A DNA stretch of 64,000 bases from Chrysomallon squamiferum (GCA_012295275.1 CM022672.1:19663394-19727393), one strand, 5' to 3'. Positions 40,901 to 53,739 are shown, counted from the stretch's first letter. Numbers and translations are program-made. Notes: a model not told the origin generated them from the letters alone.

Positions 40901-41689
40901 AAATAAATGTAAATTATAAGCACGTTTTACTTGAGGAATAAAATAATGCCCGCGGTTGAATGAAAACAGAAGTCATTGTGGGAGTAAAAAAAAAATTTAA
41001 AAAAAAAATTTAAAAAAAAAAACGAAAAAAATTAAATTACAAAAAATCACAAAAACCAACAACAAAAAAACAAAGTAAGATAAATATATTTCTTTCGTCT
41101 ACAAAACAGTAGAGGATGTTCTGATCTGTTGGTCGAGTTTTCAGTAATTGCTGACTTTTGGCTCGCTTGCAGATTCGTTGTAAAGTGAGTAAAGTAGTCT
41201 ACTAAGTTCCAACTTCAGTCGTTTTGGATTTAATTGTTCGAGTTATATGCACGATGGAATGAGCAGGTGTGTAACCCAAACAACAACATCAAAACAAAAT
41301 GTTTTGATGTAAGTGTGTTTTCCAATATGCAACATTTATATTATTTAATATTTCTACACGATAAGTAATGGTTCGCGCGCATCTGTGGTCCCTATTTTCA
41401 TTCATCTGTTCATTCAGTTTAATTCGTCTTGTGTATCTCGATTACAATTTGCAATTTGAACTTTATACGCCCAGACGCCAGAAAATTTCTTATTAAAAAA
41501 AAAAAAAAAAAAAAAAAATATTCTCTTAAAACATGTCAGGCTCATTGCCAAAGGTCGACATGGTTCGTATGCAATAAAATTAATTGATTTTATTTTTAAG
41601 CAAGAAAGTCAGACTTTAAAAGAAATAAACTTAGTGCTCTGCGATTTGACAAGCAGGTAGGTTAATGTCCTGTGGCAGACGTTACTGGA

Positions 41690-41830
41690 TTCTATTGGCA
41701 AATGGATCCTGCTGCCTTTGGCGCCAAAATGACAGTGCAGACGTCACTTCGTACGCGGAATATGACCCGTGGTGACGACTTCTGCTTATTCTCTCCGCAC
41801 AGTATGGCGTATTTGAATACAGTTCAAATT
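41690..41830. promoter_or_regulatory. Island with palindromic E2F site and CRE-like site
   Basis: TTTGGCGCCAAAA (41717-41729) is a perfect palindromic E2F consensus. ACGTCAC (CRE half-site) follows 11 bases later. A plus-strand frame stays open for about 55 codons across this block, but no splice sites frame it. Confidence 0.4.
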
Positions 41831-42780
41831 TTAACTGAATTTTAACAAACGAAAATACAAACAAACCGAACCATTCAATCAGTTATTTACAGATGTGTAC
41901 ATTAAGAGTAAGAATTACCACGCAGTCTTGTCAGATAACAAAATAAATAAATAAATAAACATGAAATGAAATGAAATGAAATAAATAAGGACAAAAGCAT
42001 AATCATATCAACAACAGTAGCAACAATTAAAACGACAAAAATAAAATAATAATAAAGACTAGTCAAATTAAAATTAAGGAAAAAAAAACAAAAACCCCCA
42101 CAAGGATGCATTCCTGTTATTTATTTATTTATTTATTACTGTAACTTGTTACACAGAAAATTATAACACAGCACATAAATGAATCAGTTTTTATATGTTT
42201 CGACTTACAGCAACATATATTTTAAAATTAACTTTAAATCTTCCGTCTCAGGTTGCTTTAAGACAGACGAGATTTCTTTTTTTTTTTTTTTTATCCTCTA
42301 ATTCTTGAAATTCACTTATTTCAATACATTTTTCAATTGACAAAGCTTTATGAGTGGAAAAAAAGAAAGAAGAAGAAACCAGTATGCACCTGTAGTTCAT
42401 TTTATAAAGAAATGCACGACATGTGTGCATGTATTCATTGATATGTCTTTGCCCCTCAAGGGGTTAATGTGTCTCTGCGGACGAGGAGAAACCTTGCTGT
42501 GATAAATTAACTTTCATTCACTCCACTTGAGGCATGACAGAGAAGTATAAGAAAATATTCAAGGAATTTGATTTTCATTTATATTCCTATCTGGCTTGAC
42601 GCTGCCAGTTTTTGTAACACTAGTACACCCTCTTATCAACATCTAAGAGATACCCCACAAGTTAAAAATAAGGTCTAACCGACTCTTTAGTTAGTTCGTA
42701 ATATTATATGGTTTATTTTATGATGACAAGACAAGTCAGAGTTTATGCAGTAAGTAATAAAAATTAAAATTAAAATTAAA

Positions 42781-42879
42781 ATGATAATAATAATAATAGT
42801 AGTAGTAGTAATAATAATAATAATAATGATGATGATGATAATAATAATGATAATAATGAGTTTAGTAGTAGTAGTAGTA

Positions 42880-42916
<37 letters not shown>

Positions 42917-42990
42917 TGATGATGATAATGATAATAATGAGTTGGGGAATGATGTTCATAATAATAATAATAATAATAATAATAAGGTTT
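42781..42990. repeat. Compound (ATA)(GTA)(ATG) array with an internal duplication
   Basis: The order TAA, GTA, TAA, ATG, TAA occurs twice, joined at the motif AATGAGTTTAG / AATGAGTTGGG. The whole compound block therefore seems to have been duplicated in tandem. Confidence 0.85.
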
Positions 42991-43253
42991 TCCATAACGA
43001 ATTAAAACAAAAATACCTTCCCATTTTTTTTTTTTTTTTTAACATTTACTATAATTGGAATGCTTAGTCTTGAACTCAGTGGTCTACTGAAATAAATAAA
43101 ACCAAAAATCACTTCTCAGTGACTGATACGATTATTATAAAAGAGCCATTTTATACTGACTGATACAGTTACCTAAACAAATCACATCTCAGCGATTGAT
43201 CCAGTTACCAGAAAAAAAGATCATCTCTGAGTAATTGAAACAGTTAGCAGAAG

Positions 43254-43292
<39 letters not shown>

Positions 43293-43434
43293 ACTTCTGA
43301 GTAACTGATAGTTAGCGAAAACGATTATACTTGAGTAATTGATACAGTTACAACCATTCCAAAAAAAAAAAAAGCAAAAAAGAAAAAAGATTACTTTTGG
43401 CTGAAAAGTTACTATAAAAGGAACACTTGTAACT

Positions 43435-43468
<34 letters not shown>

Positions 43469-43639
43469 ATAATAATAAAAAATATATGAAATATAATAAT
43501 AATAATAATAACAATAATAAATTAAAATTTAAAAATCTTAGTGATTTATAATAGTTCCAGTCAAATCAAAACGAAATTACTTCTGAATAAATCTTTAAAA
43601 AAAAAAAAAAAAAAAATAATAACGGCAAAGAAATCTGAG

Positions 43640-43880
43640 TATTAGATACAATTACCACTTCACAGTGGTTCGTGTGTCTGTGTCGTTGCCAGCCAATCAA
43701 CCATAATTTTAAATACTACTCGTTTATGAGGGCTGATATCGATCAGTGATTTCACAATTCGCAGTACAACAGACAGAGGCGTGTAATGATCAGGTATTGC
43801 GATAACTAACGTTTCAAAGCGGCCATTAACCTGGTTTTTACCTGGGCAAGGTGTGTACTGATTTGGGTACATTGGCTAAC
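43640..43880. other. Unique island with a 70-codon minus-strand open frame
   Basis: A minus-strand frame (43872-43660) begins MYPNQYTPCPGKNQ and has non-repetitive, protein-like composition. I do not recognise it and see no flanking splice sites. The DNA also carries GGCCATTAACC, a homeodomain-type site, so a conserved non-coding element is an equal possibility. Confidence 0.3.
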
Positions 43881-45538
43881 GTTCAAATTGAAAATGAATG
43901 AGAGAAAATTTACAAGAGTTAGTTGTTGCTTTTTTTTAAAAAATTTTATTCTTTCTCACAGAGAAATTTTTTTTTAAATAGAGGAACATTAATAAATTAT
44001 ATAATACAATAATGTTGAAAGGATTTTTTTTTTTCTGAAAAGTTAACAGAGAAATGTAGATCCTTTTTTTTTTTTTTTTTTTTAAATAATATTTTTCTCT
44101 CCAGGGTGTTGAAATGATTGGGATTTAAAAAGGTTTGTAGGAACTTTTTATTTATTTATTTATTTTATATATGTATAGCAATAAACAGCAACAAAAAAAA
44201 AAAAAAAAAAAAATTTAAATAAAAAAAAAAAAAAAATAAATAAAAAAAAACAACAACAAAATAATCATAATAATCGTAAATAAATATAAAAAATTAATTT
44301 TCAGATCGGTAAATTTAAAAACTGAATATCTTTTAGAATGAAAAAAGGAGGAAAAAGGAAACCCCGATACAAAAGAGAAACAACAAAGTGTTTCTGACAA
44401 AATAAAACTGACAAACAAATAAGCAAACGACAACAACAGAAACAAAAAGAACCAATCAACCCCGATATACAACCCAAACATCAAAAGCAAAAAAAAAAAA
44501 AAAAAAAAAAAACATTTTGAAACTTAAGCTCTGTTAAAAACAAAATAACTTTTAAATATTCTAGTTAATAGTAACATTGTTATAAGATGATATTTTTTAA
44601 CTGTTTAAACTGAATTTTGCTAGTGACATTAAAATCTGGACTGTATTCAACAGATGATTACCAGATGAATGCAGTGTCTTACACTTTTCTATAAGCCTCG
44701 GTTTCGTATAGTTTTCGACAATTTTAGTAACGCGTTACAAATCTGTTATAAATAAAACCATAAAAGAACCATTAAAAACAAAAATAGTAATAATAAAACA
44801 AAAATGAATAAGAAAAAGAAAAGAAACAAACACACCAAAGTAGAAGAAAAACTGCAACGAAAAAAAATTAAAAACTATATGACAGAGAAAAGATTAATAA
44901 TTAAAAACAAAAATAATCGAAAACTAATTAACAAAACCAAGCAAAATATTGTGCACTCAGGCATTATTATCACTCAGTAATGTTTCTGACTTATTTATTT
45001 TTAGCATTTTCAGGTGTTGTATTTTCAAATTTTCAAATACACGTTCATTTTTAAAGCCAATATATTATTTCATAATAAAAACATTACTTTCATAACTCGC
45101 TTCCATTTTTTTTTTTTTTTTTCAATCTGCCCACACAATCTGAAAAAACTCACGCAGTCAACATATTCAAAGTTTCCAAAAAAGCCCTTCGTAACGATGT
45201 TTTTATATGTCGCTTAAGAGCGAAAAATAATTTTATGTATGTTTATTTTTATCTTCCATGCATTTTGACTTTTGTTAAATAAAAAGTTGTGTTTTGATTC
45301 ACGGAGAAGACAAGCGTGTGCTCTGTTATCGCTCAGGTGCTTCCTCCAACACTCACAGGTCAAGGTGCCACTGAGCTGTTTTTTTTTTTAAAAAAAAGAA
45401 AGAAATAAAAAAAGAAGAAAAGAATTAATGAATACAGAAAGTCAGCATGGCCCGTATTACATGCGTAGTGATGCATACCAGCAAGTGAGTACGTTAAAAA
45501 TATGTTTTAAAGGAGTGACTGTTCTTGTCTACTTACAG

Positions 45539-45772
45539 ATTCCCAAGCGATGAGAGTGCTGAAGAGAGAGAGAGACAGAGAGTCTTGTTTTTGACGGGCG
45601 TTTTTTTTTTTTCTTCGACCGTGCACGGCGTCGGGACACCACACGAGTGGCAGACGATAGCCTCGAGTTCGATTCGATCGCCCGGCGTTCAATGGCGGAT
45701 GATTCGATATTGCAGGATTATCAGAAGATGACGGAGTGATCCTTTTATTCAGCAGACGGCTTTGTGTTACAG
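45539..45772 (+). other. Possible non-coding or leader exon
   Basis: A pyrimidine-rich acceptor (TTGTCTACTTACAG) ends at 45538 and a donor (ACAG, then GTGTGTGAAG) starts at 45773. The enclosed sequence is CpG-rich in its second half. It contains a short frame MADDSILQDYQKMTE with a stop, which could be an upstream open frame. No frame starting with ATG stays open to the donor, so a 5' UTR exon fits best. Minus-strand splice-like signals also exist here, so orientation is uncertain. Confidence 0.3.
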
Positions 45773-46439
45773 GTGTGTGAAGTAGTAGTTACGGATAAAC
45801 GTCTCTTTATTTTGTTTGTTTTGTTGTTGTTAACATTGCATCGTTCACGATGCTTGTATTTTTTTCGGTACACTTTCATTAACATATGCTGTGTATCTCT
45901 GTTGTCTGCTAGCAGGACATCCAAATGGAACAGGCGTTCCATTTACAAGTATGTTTTCTTTTGCGTTTCAAATTATCGTACAATGCGCCTTATAGACGTC
46001 GAATATATTTCAGGCCTTTATTTACACAGTTACGCATTTTATAGTAACAGGTAGGTGAGCGTGTAAGTATTTTTATAACTCACGGGAGCGCAATAATTAA
46101 AACAGAGGTTGTCATGTCCTACAATCTGTCGGAGGTAAACTTCAAGCTACGTTCTTACCTGACAGTTGACAAATAAAATATAGTGCACAGGTACGACCAG
46201 GATTAATGTAGTCAGTGCTTGGTGACAAGGCGTTTACATTATTTAGACTTGTTTACTTCGTGTACTGTGAAATCTTTTGTTTCTACAGCTTTGTTGGTTT
46301 TATTATGTGTTTGTGCGTATGTGTTTGAGTCATTAGGATTATTGTTACGTTTTAGAGCAATATTTGAAATACAACAAATGTTGCCTGGAGGGTTATATAT
46401 ATATATAGGTGAGTTTATTATGTAAGTCGAGGTAAGACG

Positions 46440-46474
46440 ATAATGATGATTGTATAATGATGATAATGATGATG

Positions 46475-46521
<47 letters not shown>

Positions 46522-46898
46522 GATAACAATAATATAAATATATATATGATTTTAAATGAACTAATGTAATTTAAATTAATGGCTAATAATTTTTATATTA
46601 CTTATATCATTTCAGATCATTTTTAATTATTTTGTTTTATTTTGATTTGTTCAGTTAACTGATACTTTATATTTTATTCTATTATTCTATTCTTTGTTTC
46701 TGTTAATTTTTATTACTTTGTATATTTTTATTTTAAGTTGTTGAAAGAATTTATTGTCTTTACATTATTTTGTATGATTCTATTATAAATTCTTAAATTA
46801 ACTTTTAATTTATGTTATTTTATATCATTTCCATTTTCCATTTTCTATTCTATTTGAATTAATTCGGGTAACATCAATAGAAAAAATAACAATAACCT

Positions 46899-46939
<41 letters not shown>

Positions 46940-47762
46940 ACCCCACTAACAAACAAACAAACAAAGAAAATTAATTAAGAAAAAAAAAAAAAAAATGCCC
47001 AACAACCTCAGGTTGTTTTCATTCAATTTTATATTGAATACGAACCTGATTTATGCTTTATTTATTTCAATAATTTATAACTTAATTTTCATTCGTTAAT
47101 AGCAGTTTTATTTTAATTTATAATGCATCTGCATATATTTCAAAAGTTGTAAAACGATGTGAAAATAATGGCAGTTTTACTTTTAAATATTTCCTTGTTT
47201 CCTCAGGAAAGGAAATTTAGAAATGTATACATAAATAAATATATAAGTAAGTGTTCTAAATAAATAAATAAATATATCAATAAATAAATAAGTAAATAGA
47301 ACACACTGGTTATGTATTTATGGTAAATAATTATTTAAACTAGACTTCTTCCAGTTCAAACATTTTAACTATATTTATAAATTTTCAAACTGAACTCTTC
47401 TATATTTTAAAAAAAAAGCTGGATATTAAGAAATAACATTCAAAAAGTTTGTTAAATATATGAATTTTGTTTAGTTAAAAAGAAATAAATATGTTTTTTA
47501 AACTGGCACTTTTTCAGGCCAGAAAATGTACACCTATATCTATCTATATGTCTATACCTTTATCTACATACCTTTATCTATAATCATATAATTATACATA
47601 CACATATATACACAAATATACATATAATATTAGCATTGTAGTACTTTTTTCAACCTGGAATGGATAAAATATATAACAAATTTGTTTAATTTGTCCACTT
47701 AAATATTTAATAATATAATGCACAAACAATTAGATTTATATACTGATTATTTATTTATTCTT

Positions 47763-47813
<51 letters not shown>

Positions 47814-48160
47814 TTTCATGTGAGCAGACAGTGGTAAGGAATAATTTTGTTTTAGTGTTCATTTATGATTTTAAATTTGATTCGATTTTATTCTGTTTTT
47901 TTATTTGTATTCTATTTTAAATTTTTTTAAATTAATATTTAAATTTAAATTTAAATTTTGTTTCGTTTAATTTCGTTTCTTTATTTAAATTTAAATTTCA
48001 AATCAAATATTTTAGAGTTTATTTTAGTAATGCACATGTATTCTACCTTTGTTTAAATCACATTATATTATTTTAGTCATTCATTCATTCATTCATTCAT
48101 TCGTTTATTTTTATTTCATTTCATTCTACTATGAAAAATAATTTTTATAACTCGTTTCGA
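46440..48160. other. AT-rich, gene-free stretch
   Basis: It contains a (TAA)n array near 46475-46510, a (CA)n array near 46900-46935, AAAT/TTTA arrays near 47240 and 47760-47817, and T-rich unique sequence. No exon signals. Confidence 0.6.
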
Positions 48161-49740
48161 AATACCTATCGGTTAGTCACCTGTTTCTGACTAGACAGTA
48201 AATACAGGTAGCCTCAGGTAAAATGTTCCTCGAGACAGGTAATCAGTATGTGTCAGGTGAGTGTAGGTGTTCCGTCCATCTGTACAGGTCGCCTGGTATG
48301 CGGCATGTACTCGATTAGAAATGTACATGTACATTATTTATATTAATCATTTACCTACCTTCATAACAGCACCAGTTGCTTACCACGTGTATGGTAGGAT
48401 CTTCATTTTACATTTAGTTTGTTTAGTTTTGTTTTGTTTTATTTTATTTAACTAATTAATTTATTTATTTATTTTATTGATATATGCACATTTACTTATA
48501 CATTTTACACCTTTCATTTTCTTTCTTTCTTTGTTTAATTATTTATTTATTTATTTGATAGATGCACATTTTTTTTTTATATATTTCTTTCTTTCATTTT
48601 ACTTATAAGTTTATTTATTTATATGGTTTTAAAATTTTAATTTATTTTATTCTTTAATTAAATATCATTCATTCGTTTTAATTCATTTTATTTTATTCAG
48701 CTTCACTAGTATATTCATTATAATTTATTTTAATTTATATTATACCTAGTTCATTTATTTATTAAATATTATTATTATTATTATTATTATTTTGTTTTAT
48801 AAAAATTTATTAGTTATTATTTCTTTTTCATGGCCAGCCCGATTAAATTAATTTTTACTACATTTACAAAGTTTTATTTGTATTGCGGTAAAACAGTACG
48901 GGTCCAGATCAGTTTTGTGATTAGAGAGTATTAGTATACAGACAGGTCTACGTTATTAATATTCCCATGCAACAGGACAGCCACAAAGCTGAATAGTCCC
49001 TGATAAATAAAACTTCATTCTCTTTGCATCCACCTTAATTTATATGAAGCACAACCCATTTTATGACGATAAAATATTATTTATAATGTGTAGATGTCAA
49101 GGGGTTAGTCTAAAAGAACCCAGTAGCAAACTGAACATCGTTTGTCCGTATTGTCACATTTGTTCTGATGACCCTGTTGTTTCTTTCTTTTCGTTTTAAG
49201 TTTCTTAATTTTGTTTTCTGCATTCAGTGTTTTTTTCCTTGTTTAATTTCATATTTATTTAAAATATAACTAATTTCATAAAATTTAGTCTCTCCAGTTC
49301 ATTCATTGTCTTTCATTCTTTATGTTAAATTTATTTATTACCTTTATTAATTATTAGTTTCTGAATACAAAACTGTTTCTTTTATCATTTCTTTTTTCAC
49401 TACATTATATCAGCTATTCTTTGAATAAATGTGTATATTATTTTCCGGCTATTTAAACATTGTTAAAATACTAAAATAATATAATTTGATTTAGTTCTGA
49501 ATGTATATAATATATTTTTGAATCAGAAATTACATAATTTAGTTATAAATCGTAAGTTTACATTGCAAACCAAAAACTGTATTTTTGAGTGTGCAAACAA
49601 TTTGTGTTATTTTTGTCATTATATTTTTTGTTGTTGTCTTTGTTTAAGAAGAAGTTATGTTAAAATGTGCTATATTTTGGTTAAATTAGATATTTTTTGT
49701 TATATTAACAAACACTTAAGCTTTAAATATAATATCAGAG

Positions 49741-49772
<32 letters not shown>

Positions 49773-49830
49773 ATTACATAATACAACCCACTAAAATAAA
49801 ATCCATTTATCATGACTTTCATCACCTACA
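48160..49830. other. AT-rich stretch with a CAGGTA-rich island
   Basis: The island at about 48170-48300 has seven or more CAGGT elements within 130 bases, which are both splice-donor-like and E-box-related. The remainder is T-rich unique DNA with a poly-A run near 49743-49771. No gene recognised. Confidence 0.45.
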
Positions 49831-49916
49831 TTAAACTTATATGTGTGTATGTGTGTGTGTGTGTGGGTGTGGGTGGGTCTATCAGTGTGTTCATTGTGCG
49901 TTTGTGCGTGGGTGTG

Positions 49917-50156
49917 TATGCAGAACCTTTAAATATAACATAGTTGTCAAAAGCGATAATAAAAATTTAATAAAAATTTTTATGGTTGCTTATTTCTTTA
50001 TACGTATGCATACATATTCACATAAAGAAATAAGTAACCATATAAAATTTATTAAATTTTGATACATTTTTTTTGTTATTGCAATAATGAATTTAAATTT
50101 AATACATTTTTATCATCACTTTTGACAACTATGTTATATTTAAATGTTCTGCATAT
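49917..50156. repeat. Long inverted repeat (foldback)
   Basis: The left arm (about 49917-50003) is the near-complement of the right arm (about 50020-50156), with a very short centre (TACGTATGCATACATA, itself nearly palindromic). Shared segments include ACATAGTTGTCAAAAGCGAT and GGTTGCTTATTTCTTTAT and their complements. The right arm has about 50 extra AT-rich bases. TG-rich and CA-rich flanks extend the symmetry outwards. Confidence 0.85.
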
Positions 50157-50574
50157 AAACAGGAGCACACACCCTCAACCCACACGCACCCACCCACCCA
50201 CACATACACAAATATTTTAAATTTATTTGTCAGTCTACGTGTATCTGTGTGTGTGTGTGTGTCTGTGTAAAGTGAAGGTAAAAGACTCGGCAGAGAATTG
50301 TACAGATGTAAGATTAACGTTGTGTGTAACTGATTAACAACATTTACTATTTCTTTTTCTTCTTTCATTCATTAGTGCAAAACAAAAATTAATTAAAATT
50401 TGTCGAACGAAATGTTTTACAAAATGCATGAGATAACTGTAATAGTATATGCACGTATATTATTATTATTATTATTGTTGTTGTTATTGTTGTTGTTGCT
50501 GCTGCCCTTTATGATGATGTTGATGTTGATGTGTTTGCATGCAGTTGCTGTTTGTTTCGACATAGCACCATTTT

Positions 50575-50578
<4 letters not shown>

Positions 50579-50651
<73 letters not shown>

Positions 50652-50652
50652 T
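50579..50652. repeat. Back-to-back (TAA)n(TTA)n palindrome
   Basis: A TAA array of about 16 units is directly followed by a TTA array, forming a perfect simple-sequence palindrome that can extrude as a cruciform. It yields poly-Asn and poly-Ile open frames that are not genes. Confidence 0.9.
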
Positions 50653-51043
50653 ATTATTATTTTTGTTGTTGTTATTATTATTATTAAATGCTTTTATTTT
50701 AAACTTATATTTTCATACACTAAGAATTTAAAAGGGTCGTAAATTAATAAGTTGATAAATTAATTAGAAAACGTTGATATTTATTTATTATTTTCCCATT
50801 AGAATTTGGCTTGAACCCGCCATTCATGCATGGGTGTAATAATATTATAGTCATTGCACTAAAACATGTTCCCATGGTAACACACAGAAAGCTGTCAGAT
50901 ACAGTTAACTTTTCATATCTGTGATTTTATTAATTCTACACCGTTACCTGAAATAGGAAAGCATTTATTTTTGTACGATAATTTTATTTCATTTTATAAC
51001 ATTATTTAAGCAGTTGTAACATTCAGTTATAAATGTATATTAC

Positions 51044-51074
<31 letters not shown>

Positions 51075-51408
51075 AAACGAAATAATAATAATAAAAAAAA
51101 TTAGAAAATTATTAATTTATTTAAAATGATTAAAATTTGGTAGTGTAATACTTTCATTCTTGTTTTATTTAAAAAGTAAAACAAATGATGAAAAAAATGT
51201 ATAAGCAGTTTAATAATAATAATAAGAAGAATAAGAATAAGAATAAGAATAAGAATCTTCATAATACTGTTGAAACTTTTATTTTAAAGTAGTTTTAGTT
51301 ATTTTTATTTATGTTTTGTTTCTTTTCCAGCCTTTCAAATATAATTGTTTTATTATAAAATATCAGTTCTGAAGTATTGGTTTAAAATTAGAAAAAAAAA
51401 AGAAGAAA

Positions 51409-51409
51409 A

Positions 51410-51462
<53 letters not shown>

Positions 51463-51473
51463 AAGTAGCAGCA

Positions 51474-51509
<36 letters not shown>

Positions 51510-51521
51510 TAAATTAATAAA

Positions 51522-51570
<49 letters not shown>
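51409..51570. repeat. Three (TAA)n arrays
   Basis: Three TAA blocks are separated by short unique linkers (AAAGTAGCAGCAG and an AT-rich link). Confidence 0.9.
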
Positions 51571-51679
51571 TAATAGCAATAGTAATTATAAACAAAACCA
51601 ACATAAATAATTCTAAAAATTATAAAAAATAATTATAAAAAAATAAAAAAAGAAGACAAAAACGAAAAATTAAAATTTA

Positions 51680-52130
51680 AGATTTTATTTGCATAATATT
51701 TTCCGGTTTGCGAAAGAAACGTGAGATATGATTTAGATGCTATTTACGTGAACATCCTTTTCGCTCCAGTTTTCCGCATACCTCACACTTTTTTGACACG
51801 ACGAAAGCTACCTGGACATGTAAATATACCGTGAATCATCGGCAGAATAATCAGATCTCCGCTGATAATTTAATATTAAAATATCTGACATTCGCGAAGC
51901 TCGTGATACGAGTAAAACGTATTACACATAAATTAGTGTTTTATCTAAATGGCTTTAAGCGTTCTCGTCGAAATTGGATTAAAAGTGAAAAAACCAGTTG
52001 AACAAGTTTTTGGATTTTTACCTCGATGTAGAAAGTGACGGTTGTGTAAATATGTTAGCTATAAAAAAAAAATATAAAAAAAAAGTTAAAAAAAATAAGA
52101 AGAAGAAAAGGAAAGGAACGTGTATCAGTT
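51680..52130. other. Unique island without recognised gene
   Basis: Ordinary base composition with several CpGs between TAA arrays. Short frames are interrupted and I see no paired splice sites. Confidence 0.4.
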
Positions 52131-52149
52131 TAGGTTTATAATTCCACAA

Positions 52150-52240
52150 TAATCTTGTTTGATAATGAGGAGGATGTGCAAGGACGGTAGGTAGCATGGT
52201 TCGATTCTCGATGAAGGCTTTGTTTTACGTTTTTCACATT
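52150..52240 (+). mobile_element. Possible degraded tRNA-derived SINE fragment
   Basis: GGTTCGATTCTCG (about 52199-52211) matches the pol III B-box consensus, and the following bases resemble the tRNA-related to body junction of cephalopod-type SINEs. No clear A-box remains. Assigned by motif and general resemblance only. Confidence 0.3.
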
Positions 52241-52539
52241 ATTTTCTAAATATTTCATTTATTGTCTTATTGTATTATGAGGTACTGAATATCTGTTTAC
52301 TTCTTCATTATATCTGATTGTACTATTTGCTAATTTTACGCTTTTGAAGTTAATTTTAAATATAATGTAAATGAAAATAGTAGTAGTAGAATTACTATTA
52401 CTTTTTACTACTGACTACTATTAGTACTGCTTGTTAATGTTACTACTACTACTACTACTGTTATAATAATAGTATATTTCTATAAATAAAACATATTTTC
52501 TAACATTATAAACAAACAAAAGCTAAAGGAAATATTTAA

Positions 52540-52588
<49 letters not shown>

Positions 52589-52635
52589 TAGCCAAAAAAT
52601 AAAATAAAATAAAATAAAATAAAATAAAATAAAAT

Positions 52636-52660
<25 letters not shown>
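52540..52660. repeat. (TAA)n followed by (AAAAT)n and (AAAT)n
   Basis: TAA array to about 52586, then a pentanucleotide AAAAT array (about 52596-52647), then AAAT units. Confidence 0.92.
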
Positions 52661-52666
<6 letters not shown>

Positions 52667-52827
52667 TAAAAACAAACAAAAAGAAACAAAACAAAACAAA
52701 TCAAGAAAATAAAAAATCCAAGACATATGAAAACACCAAAACGTGAGATAATTTCAAATCATTAATGAACTGTTATTTAGAAAATACACATTTTTTGAAT
52801 ATATATTTTTCTATATATATTTTTCAG

Positions 52828-52925
52828 ATCAATTAGACGTCAAACTTCTCATGGAACAAGAACCTACATCATCACATCTACCTACAGTCTACTCTGCCAA
52901 ACCAGCCTACACTAAGGAAACATAG
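52828..52925 (+). CDS. Possible C-terminal exon of an unrecognised gene
   Basis: A pyrimidine-rich acceptor (TATTTTTCAG) ends at 52827. Entering in phase 1, the exon encodes 31 whole codons before TAG, starting QLDVKLLMEQEP and ending SAKPAYTKET. The composition is protein-like and not repeat-derived. A second frame (starting SIRRQTSHG) is also open for 28 codons, so coding status is uncertain. An AATAAA about 3.4 kb downstream (near 56375) would end a long 3' UTR. I do not recognise the protein. Confidence 0.3.
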
Positions 52926-53164
52926 AATAGAAATTACGTATGTGACATATCAATGTGTATACCACAGTTTTTTAAATCTGAGCTTGAGCTTAGCTTGTTT
53001 TTGTTTTACTGTTAAAAATGTCTTGGTGAAAATATCAAAGTATGAGACAGAAAAAGAGAGAAAAGCAGATTTGTGAAGTAACATTATTATGATGTGCAAA
53101 CGTTTGTTGGTAAAATAATTTGTGTTTGTGAAACGTTTGTTTCTGGTAAAATAATTTGAGACAT

Positions 53165-53560
53165 TTCAGGAGTGAGATTCAATTTCGTGTTTGTGAAATA
53201 TCGTCATGTTTCTGAAGTAACGTCAGATGAATGATACAAAGCAAGGTGTGCTATATAAATGTCAGGAGTGAGATTCACAATGTCAGGTTTGTGAAATATC
53301 GTCATGTTTGTGAAATAACGTCAGATGAATGATACAAAGCAAGGTGTGCTATATAAATGTCAGGAGTGAGATTCAATGTCAGGTTTGTGAAATATCGTCA
53401 TGTTTGTGAAGTAAAGTCAGATGAATGATACAAAGCAAGGTGTGCTATATAAATGTCAGGAGTAAGATACAACGTCACATGTATGATAAAACGTCAGGTT
53501 TTTACATAACGTCAGGTTTTGTGAAATAACGTCAGGTTTTGTGAAATAACTTTTGAAATT
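53165..53560. repeat. Tandem repeat of about 96 bp
   Basis: Three near-identical units begin around 53262, 53358 and 53454, with a degraded unit before. Each contains GTCAGGTTTGTGAAAT, ATCGTCATGTTTGTGAAAT and CAAAGCAAGGTGTGCTATAT. Inside the unit the shorter phrase GTCA(G)GTTTGTGAAATA recurs, so the unit itself arose from smaller repeats. Confidence 0.88.
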
Positions 53561-53684
53561 GCGAATTAAGATCAGATTTGTTAAATAACATCATACACAT
53601 ACTAAAACGGCATTATTGGCCAGTTTAATTTTTCTTATAATAAATATTAATTTCAGTAGTTTTAGGAAAAGATTGAAAAAAGAA

Positions 53685-53685
<1 letters not shown>

Positions 53686-53738
<53 letters not shown>
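53686..53738. repeat. (TAA)n microsatellite
   Basis: About 17 TAA units, then short ATG repeats. Confidence 0.95.

Positions 53739-53739
<1 letters not shown>

Noticed and set aside
41682-41864. Frames on both strands across the E2F/CRE island
   Set aside because: They overlap each other, have no splice sites or recognised domain, and are better explained by locally higher GC content.
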